Shown piece after piece: positions 51,700 to 59,999 of a stretch of 64,000 nt of DNA. A program made the translations under genes and the position numbers. Under the pieces are notes generated by a model that did no database searches, was not told the DNA's origin, and saw nothing but the letters and a program-made list of their open reading frames with translations. This DNA is from Vibrio algarum (GTDB lineage: Bacteria > Pseudomonadota > Gammaproteobacteria > Enterobacterales > Vibrionaceae): assembly GCF_028204155.1 (NCBI RefSeq), contig NZ_JAQLOI010000003.1, positions 1,568,796-1,632,795 on the forward strand. Reading direction: 5' to 3'. Within the stretch, counting starts at the first letter, position 1, and each line of letters begins with the position of its first letter.

Positions 51700-52249
51700 A
51701 AAAATCTCATAAGGTAATCAACCGAGTGTTTACTGTTCGAAGAGGTATAGTCCTCCACATCATAGTACAAAGGTGAGACCGAAGTTTTAAAAACTTCTTT
51801 CAGCATGCTAAAAGTTACTGGTAACATTGATAATGTATAATAAACGCTAACATTGCTCAAGGGTTTGTTCTTGCAAGAATACTTGGTAAATCCATTTTAG
51901 ATAAGTTGGTAAACCCTATTATTATAATAGGTAAAACCTTTTATGGTTTTTGACTACCAATGACAGTAATCGAGTGTTCAAAATTTCGTTGATTCCGCGA
52001 GTATATCAAGTCCTTTGTGGTCAATAAGTAAAGTGTTTTTAAAAAGACCTGCCTTCAAATATTTACCCCATCGCGCAGATTCTATCTAAAAGTTTATTGA
52101 GCCGAGTGAGTGCTATTATTCATTAGAAAAAGGGAAATGATTTTTAAGGGAAATAACAAGGTTGAACGAAGTGACCGCCAATAATTGTCGTTCAACTATT
52201 GGCGGTCACTACTTCAGTACAGATTTTAATGAAAGAAAAAGCGTGTTAT
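51700..52249. other. Long intergenic region upstream of zwf and downstream of the desaturase gene
   Basis: These 550 bases have no supported gene. They hold the zwf promoter, a 17-base palindrome CCTATTATTATAATAGG (51915-51931), and the interleaved inverted repeats at 52161-52210 that follow the desaturase gene. The rest appears to be plain AT-rich sequence. Confidence 0.55.
52161..52210. repeat. Two interleaved inverted repeats downstream of the desaturase gene
   Basis: The order is a-b-a'-b'. a is GTTGAACGA (52161-52169) and b is AGTGACCGCCAATA (52170-52183). a' is TCGTTCAAC (52188-52196) and b' is TATTGGCGGTCACT (52197-52210). All four are perfect partners. The two hairpins cannot form fully together. 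The larger one, 40 bases beyond the desaturase stop, may be its terminator. Confidence 0.75.
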
Positions 52250-53377
52250 TTACGCATATTGCTTAACCATTTGATTCCATGCGAGTTGTTGTTCATGGAA
52301 GCGAAGCTTAATTTGTTCGTATTCAAGTTTAAGAACTGAGTGTTCATAACGTTTAACTAGCGTTTCTTTTTTTCCTTCGAGTAACTTTTTCTTAATCTCG
52401 TAGTAGTCACTCATATATTTAACCAGCAATTCGCATTCGTCTTGCAATCGAATAGCTACTTGGACATTATTTGGCACTTCACTGAGGTTATTTTTAGCCT
52501 TACTAAGCAAAGCTAACGCCTTCGCTTTTTCAATCCTTAGCTTAGGAGTCACTCTTAGGTTACCCGCTAATCCAACCCATGAACAACTCTTAATAAACCA
52601 TTTAGTAGGGTCATATTGCCACCAGCGGATACCATTTCGGTAATCACTTTCAAATATGTGATGAAAATTATGATACCCCTCACCGAAGGTTAGCACCGCT
52701 AAGAATCCATTATCTCTAGCAGTATTTTTAGTAGTGTAAGGCTGAGAACCCCAAATATGAGCTAATGAATTAATAAAGAATGTAGAATGGTGACTTAAGA
52801 ACAACCTGACCGCCCCTACAATCAAAATCATACCCCACAAATCGTTATATAAGACACCAAGAAGGATCGGAACACCAAAATTGGTCAATAGTGCCAGAGC
52901 AAGATAGTATTTATGTTGCCACATCACTACTTTGTCTTTCTGAAGATCTCGACAGTTACCGTATTCATGGTAAATATCTGCATTATAGTTTCTTAACATC
53001 CAACCTATATGAGAATACCAAAACCCTCTTTTCGCGGAATACGGATCTTTGTCATTATTATCAACAAATTTGTGATGAGGACGATGATCTGAAGACCAAT
53101 GCAGGGCACTATTTTGCAAAGCAAACGCGCCACCAATGGCATAAATATATCTAAGGCTTGTATGTGCTTCATACGCCTTATGAGCCCATAGCCTATGGTA
53201 TCCAGCCGTAATCGATAAGTTACAAAAACTAAAAGTAATGAGAAACCATATACCATGCTCCCATCCGTATCCTTGATAATATCCGTATAAAGGTGCCACG
53301 ATTAACGCCAGTATAGCTGTAGTCGCAAAAACTAAAACGTTAAGCCAGATTAGTGGTGGTTTATTACTTGAGTTCAT
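52250..53377 (-). CDS. desA: Acyl-CoA (delta-9 type) fatty acid desaturase
   Basis: A 375-residue integral-membrane di-iron desaturase that introduces a double bond into saturated acyl chains, using oxygen. The three histidine boxes are clear: GYHRLWAH, SDHRPHHKF and GYHNFHHIF. About four membrane helices lie between residues 10 and 195. A charged C-terminal coiled region (about 275-375) extends past the usual end and may take part in complex formation. I chose the ATG at 53377 (MNSSNKPPLIWL), since the longer starts run into the operators. Two FabR-like sites overlap its promoter, so it should be repressed when unsaturated acyl chains are plentiful. Confidence 0.9.
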   Translation of the reverse strand: MNSSNKPPLIWLNVLVFATTAILALIVAPLYGYYQGYGWEHGIWFLITFSFCNLSITAGYHRLWAHKAYEAHTSLRYIYAIGGAFALQNSALHWSSDHRPHHKFVDNNDKDPYSAKRGFWYSHIGWMLRNYNADIYHEYGNCRDLQKDKVVMWQHKYYLALALLTNFGVPILLGVLYNDLWGMILIVGAVRLFLSHHSTFFINSLAHIWGSQPYTTKNTARDNGFLAVLTFGEGYHNFHHIFESDYRNGIRWWQYDPTKWFIKSCSWVGLAGNLRVTPKLRIEKAKALALLSKAKNNLSEVPNNVQVAIRLQDECELLVKYMSDYYEIKKKLLEGKKETLVKRYEHSVLKLEYEQIKLRFHEQQLAWNQMVKQYA

Positions 53378-53392
53378 GATCCTTGCCATTTG

Positions 53393-53436
53393 AGAGTACA
53401 CTTGTACTCTAGAATATCAGCGCACACTTGTACGCT
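53393..53436 (-). promoter_or_regulatory. Two FabR/DesT-like operators in front of the desaturase gene
   Basis: AGAGTACACTTGTACTCT (53393-53410) has perfect 8-base arms. AGCGCACACTTGTACGCT (53419-53436) matches, on the reverse strand, the E. coli FabR consensus AGCGTACA-GTGT-CGCT closely. They are 8 bases apart and 16 bases from the desaturase start. FabR senses the unsaturated-to-saturated acyl ratio; binding here is inferred. Confidence 0.7.
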
Positions 53437-53529
53437 CAACAAGTTTATTCAGAAATGTGTTTCCGTACACATTTATTAAATAACATAAAACACAATCCGT
53501 CCTCTTCACCAATGTCATGCATATTGATA

Positions 53530-54090
53530 CTAGAGCATCTCTTGGGCAATCAAACGGAGCAAAAAAGTCTCACGTTCGATACTCATACCCTTTTTAGGGT
53601 TCTTAGCGATGGTTTCTTCGTTATGTTCAATGGCATCGAAGATATTGATCCAAAGAGGACGCATTCCATTATTAACTTCGTGCGCTTCAAAAGCCGTATT
53701 ACCGAGTTCTCGATCTATTCTACAAGTATAGCAATAAGATATTTGATGCATTACATCTGCATTGTCTTTATGCCATGGGCGAAATTCTTCATATATTCCA
53801 TAAGGTTTGATGTTATGAATATTCTGTGCTCCCGTCTCTTCTTCTAGTTCACGAACCATACCGCTAATAATATCTTCTCCTTCATCTAAGCCGCCACCGG
53901 GTATCGTGTAATCATGGTATCGTTCGGTATAGAGCATCAAAATGTTTTCTCCATCCAAAACAATCGCTCTAGCGGCATCGCGCTTAAATACCGTCTTGTT
54001 ATCTAAGTGATCTATATCAGGGTGAATTTGCGTTCGAATGTGTCTCATAGAGGTGTCAGCTAAATCTGGATTAATGTGAATGGCGCGCAT
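53530..54090 (-). CDS. NUDIX hydrolase
   Basis: A 186-residue NUDIX-fold protein. The NUDIX box GGGLDEGEDIISGMVRELEEETGA (GX5EX7REUXEEXGU) is present in the middle, after KRDAARAIVLDGENILMLYTERYHDYTIP. Such enzymes hydrolyse nucleoside diphosphate derivatives with Mg2+. The substrate cannot be told. The start is uncertain: ATG 54090 or ATG 54048 (MRHIRTQ), neither with a good ribosome-binding site. It has no obvious operon partner. Confidence 0.85.
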   Translation of the reverse strand: MRAIHINPDLADTSMRHIRTQIHPDIDHLDNKTVFKRDAARAIVLDGENILMLYTERYHDYTIPGGGLDEGEDIISGMVRELEEETGAQNIHNIKPYGIYEEFRPWHKDNADVMHQISYCYTCRIDRELGNTAFEAHEVNNGMRPLWINIFDAIEHNEETIAKNPKKGMSIERETFLLRLIAQEML

Positions 54091-54257
54091 GTTATCACAA
54101 GCATCTATAGTTTTAGTAACTCAGCTACGCTCGATAAAGTAATGCATGGCAACATTTTTCTTAATTTTTAACCAATATGTCTTTTTTTCTAAATTAACCT
54201 ACACTTACAAGAAAATTAATATTAAATTGATAGTCTAAAGTCCGGCGGAGAAAGTGA

Positions 54258-54521
54258 ATGAAAAAATTAAATTGGTTGGTTGGGTTAGGCGCTGTTGCCA
54301 TATTAGCGGGTTGTGCCGGTTCAAATGAACCAGACGAATATGATGTGGAAAGTTATGATCCAATTTCAAATCCAGCTTCGGTTTTTTGCGTGCAACAAAA
54401 CGGAGAACTTCAGGCTTTCGATGAGAATGATCAACGCGTGATGTATTGCGTTCTCTCTGAAGACGAAAAATACGAACAGTGGGAATACTACAAAGAGAAC
54501 TACGGAAAAGAAAAAGAGTAG
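54258..54521 (+). CDS. DUF333 family lipoprotein
   Basis: An 87-residue lipoprotein, with the lipobox AILAGC-AGS at about residue 19. The DUF333 core is NPASVFCVQQNGELQAFDENDQRVMYCVLSEDEKYEQWEYY, with two conserved cysteines (probably a disulfide) and the acidic end. The family includes small haemolysin-like lipoproteins such as YoaF, whose function is unknown. It has a clean terminator at 54531-54567 and is transcribed alone. Confidence 0.87.
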   Translation: MKKLNWLVGLGAVAILAGCAGSNEPDEYDVESYDPISNPASVFCVQQNGELQAFDENDQRVMYCVLSEDEKYEQWEYYKENYGKEKE

Positions 54522-54530
54522 TTATAACCC

Positions 54531-54567
54531 AAAAGCCACGCTTTAAACGCGTGGCTTTTAGTTTTTT
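54531..54567 (+). terminator. Rho-independent terminator after the DUF333 lipoprotein gene
   Basis: The stem AAAAGCCACGC, TTTAAAC, GCGTGGCTTTT is followed by AGTTTTTT. The 11-base perfect stem and T tract are convincing; a minus-strand use for the gntR gene is also possible. Confidence 0.9.
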
Positions 54568-54588
54568 GCAATAATAGTTTATGGACTG

Positions 54589-55290
54589 CTATGTCAAATC
54601 TATTTCTGATTCAATACATATAGAGTCGTGTCTCCAGTAACCAATATCGCAATCTATCAGCTCTCCATGTTGATCATAGTTCGCTTTTTGGATGAGCATG
54701 GCTGGGGTACCAGAGGTTGCTCTTAGTGCAACAGCGATATTACCAATCAAAGAAGTTGAGCAAATTCGATAATGTGTTTTCTTTAAGATGACATCATATT
54801 TATTTCTATATGTTTCAGTTAACGAAACGGAAAGATCACACTCTAGAAGCTTTGGAAGCGAAAGAGGTTTAATATATTTTTTGACATAAGCCACCGGTCT
54901 ATCTTCTAAAGAACGTACTCTTTCTAGGCAATATACATCTGAAAAAGCAGGTAATTCTAGTAACTGGCAAGCCTGTTTAGTTGCCAACATACTTTTTGCT
55001 GAAATTAATTCAGTCGAAGGCAATCGCGACTGTAATGAAGCCATCATCTCAAAGTTCAAAGAACTGGTAGGATCATAACGAAGTGGTTCTGGAGAAATAA
55101 ACCATCCTCGTCTATCTTCGCGGTAAATTTTTCCTTCTGCCTCTAACAGCGCTAATGCTTCTCGAAGCGTCACCCGAGTTGTATCGAATAACTCGGCAAA
55201 CTTTCTTTCCGCTGGAAGCTTCTGCCTTTGCTTTAAAGCACCTGAATCAATCTGCTCTAGAATCGCTTCTTTTATTTTTATGTATTGCAC
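54589..55290 (-). CDS. GntR-family transcriptional regulator with UTRA ligand domain
   Basis: A 233-residue HutC/UTRA-subfamily regulator. The N-terminal winged helix (residues 1-70) contains IKEAILEQIDSGALKQRQKLPAERKFAELFDTTRVTLREALALLEAEGKIYREDRRGWF. The UTRA domain (about 90-230) binds a small effector and has ICIES at its end. Its own effector is not recognisable; phosphonate, sugar and histidine regulators share this fold. The divergent gene, 280 bases away, encodes a betaine-type binding protein, a possible target. Confidence is high for the family and low for the target. Confidence 0.85.
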   Translation of the reverse strand: MQYIKIKEAILEQIDSGALKQRQKLPAERKFAELFDTTRVTLREALALLEAEGKIYREDRRGWFISPEPLRYDPTSSLNFEMMASLQSRLPSTELISAKSMLATKQACQLLELPAFSDVYCLERVRSLEDRPVAYVKKYIKPLSLPKLLECDLSVSLTETYRNKYDVILKKTHYRICSTSLIGNIAVALRATSGTPAMLIQKANYDQHGELIDCDIGYWRHDSICIESEIDLT

Positions 55291-55570
55291 TCACCATCCT
55301 TCTTTGTCACGTACGCAAGGCTTTTCATTCAGCTATAGATGATATCACCCATTTTGTTATACCCGTCAAAATTTATCGGACAGTTATCGGCAGAATCATG
55401 GTCAATATCGAACCTTCTCTATTATATTTAGTTTGTAACTTCTACACTCTACTAAATTGCATCAGTAATTAACACTGTCCTATCAAGGTGTTAAACCATG
55501 CTGCTTAAAAGACAAATGTATTCATATTTTTCTACACTCAATTTTTACCCTTATAAAAGGAACTTTATCA

Positions 55571-56560
55571 ATGAGGCCTTCTACCATCGCAACGATTTTC
55601 GCAACGGTTATGTCGTTTCAAGCCAATGCATCAGATTGTGGCGCAGTAACCATTGCTGATATGAATTGGAACTCAGCCAGCTTAATGGCGAATATCGACC
55701 AATTTATCCTAAACAATGGTTTTGACTGCGAAGCAGAGTTACTACCAGGAGACAGCCTACCAACAGGCACGTCGATGATAGAAAAAGGAAGACCAGACGT
55801 TGCTCCCGAGCTATGGACAAACAGCATCAAAGAAGCACTCGATCAAGGTGTGAAAGACAAAAGACTTCGCTATGCGGGAAAATCTTTATCCGATGGTGGT
55901 GAAGAGGGTTTTTGGGTTCCTGCTTATATGGTAGAGCAGTATCCTGAAATGCGGACCATACAGGGTGTTATTAAACATGCAAATTTATTTGAACATCCAG
56001 AAAATGACGAAAAGTTTGCTTTCTATAGCTGCCCTGCTGGATGGACATGCCAAATTACGGCTGAACATCTGTTTAATGCACTTAAACTAGAAGACTATCA
56101 ATTTGAAATAGTTGATCCAGGGTCAGGTGCCGCATTATCTGGTGCTATTGCAAAAGCGTATGAGCGCAAGAAACCTTGGTTTGGTTATTACTGGTCTCCC
56201 ACACCTGTTCTTGGTAAATATGAAATGGTTAAGGTTGATTTTGGTAGTGGTATAGACTTAGATGAGTACATCAACTGTACAACTCAAGCTGAATGCGAAG
56301 CACCAAAAGTAACCATGTACCCTCCTTCCCCAGTCCACACCATAACGACCGAAAGCTTTGCTGTAAGAGCACCAGAAGCCTATGAGTATTTTGCAACACG
56401 CGGGTTTACCAACAAAGTGATGAGCCAACTATTAGCATGGATGGAAGATAACCAAGCAGATTCAGAAGAGGCAATGCAATACTTCTTTATGACTTACCCT
56501 GACATCTGGAAGTCTTGGGTTCCTGAAGAAGTAGTAAAAAAAATAACCAAAGCTCTATAA
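55571..56560 (+). CDS. Glycine betaine/quaternary amine-type ABC transporter substrate-binding protein (OpuAC family)
   Basis: A 329-residue periplasmic binding protein. The signal peptide ends near FQANA-SDCG (about residue 20). VTIADMNWNSASLMANIDQFILN and PELWTNSIKEAL match OpuAC-family binding proteins. Trp and Tyr residues (WFGYYWSPTPVLGKYEM) could build the aromatic cage that holds trimethylammonium groups. Cysteines in the segment SCPAGWTC suggest a disulfide. The ribosome-binding site AAAGGAA precedes ATG 55571. No permease or ATPase gene adjoins, so it is an orphan that probably works with a transporter encoded elsewhere. The divergent GntR regulator may control it. Confidence 0.88.
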   Translation: MRPSTIATIFATVMSFQANASDCGAVTIADMNWNSASLMANIDQFILNNGFDCEAELLPGDSLPTGTSMIEKGRPDVAPELWTNSIKEALDQGVKDKRLRYAGKSLSDGGEEGFWVPAYMVEQYPEMRTIQGVIKHANLFEHPENDEKFAFYSCPAGWTCQITAEHLFNALKLEDYQFEIVDPGSGAALSGAIAKAYERKKPWFGYYWSPTPVLGKYEMVKVDFGSGIDLDEYINCTTQAECEAPKVTMYPPSPVHTITTESFAVRAPEAYEYFATRGFTNKVMSQLLAWMEDNQADSEEAMQYFFMTYPDIWKSWVPEEVVKKITKAL

Positions 56561-56649
56561 ATTATTTGGTTATGTATAATTGAGATTAATTAATACACGT
56601 AATTTTGCTATCAAGTTTGGTTTATAAGTATTTAACTTTAACAACCCTT

Positions 56650-56693
56650 CACTTTTATAAAAATGGTTCTACATCGCCATTTTTATAAAAGTG
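56650..56693 (+). terminator. Long perfect hairpin after the betaine-binding protein gene
   Basis: Arms CACTTTTATAAAAATGG and CCATTTTTATAAAAGTG form a perfect 17-base stem with a 10-base loop, 90 bases after the stop. It is AT-rich and lacks a T run directly after, so termination or 3'-end protection of the message is likely. Confidence 0.72.
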
Positions 56694-56846
56694 TAATCCA
56701 TAGGCTCAGTCTAGGAATGTAACAGACATAAACAATTGGTTAGACATCCGGTTAAAAAATAAACTACCATGACAGAACTTGTAAAATTAAGGTGTCAAAA
56801 GGCCTACCGAAAACAGTAGCGACATTGGTACATTAAGGATGGACAG

Positions 56847-57335
56847 TTGGATTACGTAGAAAGTAGTTGGGCTTTAATAACTAATCTCGTTTTGATTACC
56901 GTATTTGGTGGCAAGCTTTATGATCTTTATGCAAAATCATGGCTCGCGCACACGGGAAAATATGTCACATCTGGCGAAATAACTTATAGCGAATGTGCTC
57001 CTCAAAATGCCCGAGCCATGCAATATCTAGAGTCAGACCCAGAAGGAAATTACTCCACGTTACTGACTTACGTGTACACGGTCGATAACAAACGTTTCGT
57101 AAACAACTATTTAACCAGTGAGTTAAGTAAAGCCACAGTGAAGGAAAAGTTTAAGAAAGGTGCTAAAATCGACGTATTCTATTCACCTCGGCTCCCTAGC
57201 TATTCATTTATTGAAAAAGCGCCAAGCAGAAACGAAATATTCAAACGCTTCTTTTTCAAAAAGTTTATTTCGCCCATTGTATTTCTAAATTTGGCTTCGT
57301 GTATTTTTTGGTACCTCTTTTTAGCGGCAAATTGA
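56847..57335 (+). CDS. DUF3592 family membrane protein
   Basis: A 162-residue protein with a membrane helix near the N terminus (WALITNLVLITVFGGKLYDLY) and another at the C terminus (ISPIVFLNLASCIFWYLFLA). Between them lies a soluble, beta-rich DUF3592 part including TSGEITYSEC--QNA, YVYTVDNKRFVNNYLTS and VFYSPRLPSYSFIE. The function of DUF3592 is unknown. The start is TTG at 56847 with AAGGA 9 bases before it; no in-frame ATG is better placed. It is convergent with the DUF1566 gene, 13 bases apart. Confidence 0.78.
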   Translation: MDYVESSWALITNLVLITVFGGKLYDLYAKSWLAHTGKYVTSGEITYSECAPQNARAMQYLESDPEGNYSTLLTYVYTVDNKRFVNNYLTSELSKATVKEKFKKGAKIDVFYSPRLPSYSFIEKAPSRNEIFKRFFFKKFISPIVFLNLASCIFWYLFLAAN

Positions 57336-57348
57336 GTTCCACTCATAA

Positions 57349-58956
57349 CTAACGGCGAGCAGGAAGTTCAGGCATTTCGTCTTTAGAAATATAACCATCG
57401 TTATTTCTATCTATTCGACTAAAATCTTTGGCTAATGGCCCTTTTACTTCTTGCTTAGAAAGCTTTCCATCATTATTAGTATCCATCATTGTAAATGGGT
57501 CGCCACCTTGGGAAGGATCTCCATTCATAGGTCTATCCATAGAGAACTGTGCCTTCATTCCCATACTTGGTAAATCATCGGAAAGTCCTGAACTAGCTTT
57601 ATTTTGCCTAATTTCATGGCCTGTTAAGGTATAGGTTTTTCCTTTCCTTGATAACCTTATAGGTTGTTGAGTAAAAACAGCCCTACCGCCAGCAACACAA
57701 CGTACATAGTTTTCGATACGAATCGCGTCTCCTTGTGGCCCATGCCCCGTAGGATATTGCAGCGCATCACCCGTTTTAGGGTCACTTCTCTGAGAACCAG
57801 CGCCATGTACATCCATCCACTGCCCTCCCATATATCCAAGCGAACGTCCAAATGCCACATAAGATGCATTTTTGCCATTTTTTAGGTTTTTATGAGTAGT
57901 ACTACTCCAAAAATTTGGGTAATCAATTTTATCCGACTCACCGACGATTGAACTGACTAAAAAAAGAGGATTTATAGCAGCGCTATTTGTTGTCTCAGGA
58001 GAGCGTGAATAATCAACGATAGATTGTAATTCTTTTACATCAGGTAATCGCCAATCACTTCGACCGGCTTGGGTTAGGTTTTCACAATAAGAAAGTGCTA
58101 AGAGCCAGTTTACACCCATCCCACTGTCACCTTTTTGCCACACTAATCCTGTTGCTTTATCGGTAATCGTGCCATCTTTGTTGTCGATATAAAGATTTAT
58201 TCCATAATCGATATTTCCTCTAACCGCCATCACGTAAAACGTTTTCTCTCCACCTTTAGGGCTTTTTAAACCATACCCTTTGATTCGCCCGTCAATGAAG
58301 TTAACGCCAAATACGGTTTCATCGCCCTTCATCGTTGTCGTAACATATTTTGTACTACTAACATACTGCGAATCAATTAGTCTCTCGCCAGACGCCGTAT
58401 CTCCAGAATCGAAGCCGAATACCTTATCGTCAATAAAAGGTACTATATCGATATTTCCAGCATTGTTTAATCCACTAGGATCTTGCCCATCAAACATGAT
58501 TAAAGAATATAGCTCCTTTATAGTAGGCAAACGCCAATCTTCATAACCACCTTGATTTAGATTTAAACTATATTGAAGAGCTTCCTCGTATGTGAGTTTA
58601 TCGTGGACATCTATTTTACCATCTTTATTAATATCAATGCTTTGAGTCCACGTCAGGCGCGTCACGTTATCTGTGACTGTACCATTTCGATTATCTGTAT
58701 AGCTGGGTATATAGCCTCGATATTGCGAGTCTTGCCCGAATGTTTTTCCGTCTTTATTAGGGCAAAGTTCAAGGGCATTAGAAATACCGAAGCAATCCGT
58801 TTGGTTGGTTTCTACGATTGGGTATGAAAGAGACGTCGCGTCAGCGTTAGAGGTTTGATTAGCAAACCCAGGAGCTGAAATCATTAAAATCCCAAACATA
58901 GCAACACTTTGGTACCATCCTCGTGATCTCATTTGGTTAAAACGTCTATCGGTCAT
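57349..58956 (-). CDS. Exported DUF1566 (Lcl-domain) protein with C-terminal EF-hand pair
   Basis: A 535-residue exported protein. A signal peptide (about 10-33, VAMFGILMISAPGFA) is followed by two DUF1566/Lcl modules, each with LTWTQ or LVWQKG and then YEDWRLPTIKELYSL or RSDWRLPDVKELQSI. WDNRNGTVTDN- and DNKDGTITDK-type repeats, which can bind calcium, open each module. The end has two EF-hands, DTNNDGKLSKQE and DRNNDGYISKDE, about 25 residues apart. A calcium-stabilised surface or adhesion role is inferred. RBS AGAGGAG precedes ATG 58956. No operon partner is seen. Confidence 0.86.
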   Translation of the reverse strand: MTDRRFNQMRSRGWYQSVAMFGILMISAPGFANQTSNADATSLSYPIVETNQTDCFGISNALELCPNKDGKTFGQDSQYRGYIPSYTDNRNGTVTDNVTRLTWTQSIDINKDGKIDVHDKLTYEEALQYSLNLNQGGYEDWRLPTIKELYSLIMFDGQDPSGLNNAGNIDIVPFIDDKVFGFDSGDTASGERLIDSQYVSSTKYVTTTMKGDETVFGVNFIDGRIKGYGLKSPKGGEKTFYVMAVRGNIDYGINLYIDNKDGTITDKATGLVWQKGDSGMGVNWLLALSYCENLTQAGRSDWRLPDVKELQSIVDYSRSPETTNSAAINPLFLVSSIVGESDKIDYPNFWSSTTHKNLKNGKNASYVAFGRSLGYMGGQWMDVHGAGSQRSDPKTGDALQYPTGHGPQGDAIRIENYVRCVAGGRAVFTQQPIRLSRKGKTYTLTGHEIRQNKASSGLSDDLPSMGMKAQFSMDRPMNGDPSQGGDPFTMMDTNNDGKLSKQEVKGPLAKDFSRIDRNNDGYISKDEMPELPARR

Positions 58957-59310
58957 GAACAGCTCCTCTTTATTTATTACATCACTTTACACTGTAAAAT
59001 AGGAGAAAATGTGGAGCAATAATGTGTTTTTGAAGACAAACTATTCACACATACCTATGCGATTTGCATTTAGTTATTCCAAAAGAGCTAGGTGCACTAA
59101 CTGGAGTAAAGGAGAGTCGATGCTATCTATTTAAACAAGATTTGCTTAAATTCGATGTTAGGTAACTCGTCAATAAACTTAAAAAATGACAAGCCAATTA
59201 GAGTAATACGTAAATAGGGAATCATATGGTTTGTTGGATAATGTTGGTACAACCTCCGGTCCAACATTACCCCCGATCATTATTCGCTTAGTTGCATAAT
59301 ATTTCTGGCA
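58957..59310. other. Intergenic region between the DUF1566 gene and baeR
   Basis: These 354 bases have no supported gene. They hold the promoter of the DUF1566 gene on the minus strand. A small hairpin, TAATGTTGG (59239-59247) with CCAACATTA (59261-59269), lies about 40 bases beyond the baeR stop and may be its terminator. Confidence 0.5.
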
Positions 59311-59997
59311 CTATAGCTCAAATTTATATCCCACGCTGTAAATTGACTTAATGTAGTCGCATTCACTATCGACCTCTTGGAGTTTTTTACGTAGGTTTTT
59401 AATATGGCTATCTATTGTTCTATCCGTTACGACGCGACCATCGTCATAAATGCGATCCATTAACTGTTCGCGACTATAAATCCGGCCTTCATTTAAGTAC
59501 AAAAAATGCAACAGTTTGAATTCAGCGGGGGTTAAAACCAATTCTTTACCACGTAGCATTGCTTTCATAGAAGGTGCATCAATCATAAAGTCTTTCTGTT
59601 GTGGTTGATCTGTGTTCGAGTTTTCACTTCGCCTTAATACGTTTTTGATTCGCGCAATGACTTCACGTGGGCTATATGGTTTACAAATATAGTCATCTGC
59701 ACCTAACTCTAAACCTAATAGGCGGTCAATTTCATCTACCTTGGCCGTCGCCATAATGACCGGCACTTGAGAAAATGTCCTTAGTTCTCTAAAAATATCT
59801 AATCCGTCACGGACTGGAAGCATTAAATCAAGAACGATTAAGCTTGGTTGGTTTGCTTTCACCCAACTTATCACCTCTCCCCCATTGTTAATCTGATATG
59901 AGCGCATACCTGAATGTTCAATATATTCACATAACACGTTGGCTAACGTTGGTTCGTCTTCAACAACTAATATGAACCTGTGATTTACAGTGGTCAT
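59311..59997 (-). CDS. baeR: OmpR-family response regulator, BaeR-like
   Basis: A 228-residue response regulator. The receiver has the acidic pocket VVEDEP, the phospho-accepting Asp in LIVLDLMLPVRDGLD, and the lysine in YICKPYSPREV. The C-terminal winged helix includes LTPAEFKLLHFLY and the recognition part YDDGRVVTDRTIDSHIKNLRKKL. Wide identity with E. coli BaeR (EIDRLLGLE-GADDYICKPYSPREV) supports the name. BaeR controls envelope-stress and efflux genes. It follows the sensor gene by 2 bases. Confidence 0.88.
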   Translation of the reverse strand: MTTVNHRFILVVEDEPTLANVLCEYIEHSGMRSYQINNGGEVISWVKANQPSLIVLDLMLPVRDGLDIFRELRTFSQVPVIMATAKVDEIDRLLGLELGADDYICKPYSPREVIARIKNVLRRSENSNTDQPQQKDFMIDAPSMKAMLRGKELVLTPAEFKLLHFLYLNEGRIYSREQLMDRIYDDGRVVTDRTIDSHIKNLRKKLQEVDSECDYIKSIYSVGYKFEL

Positions 59998-59999
59998 TT

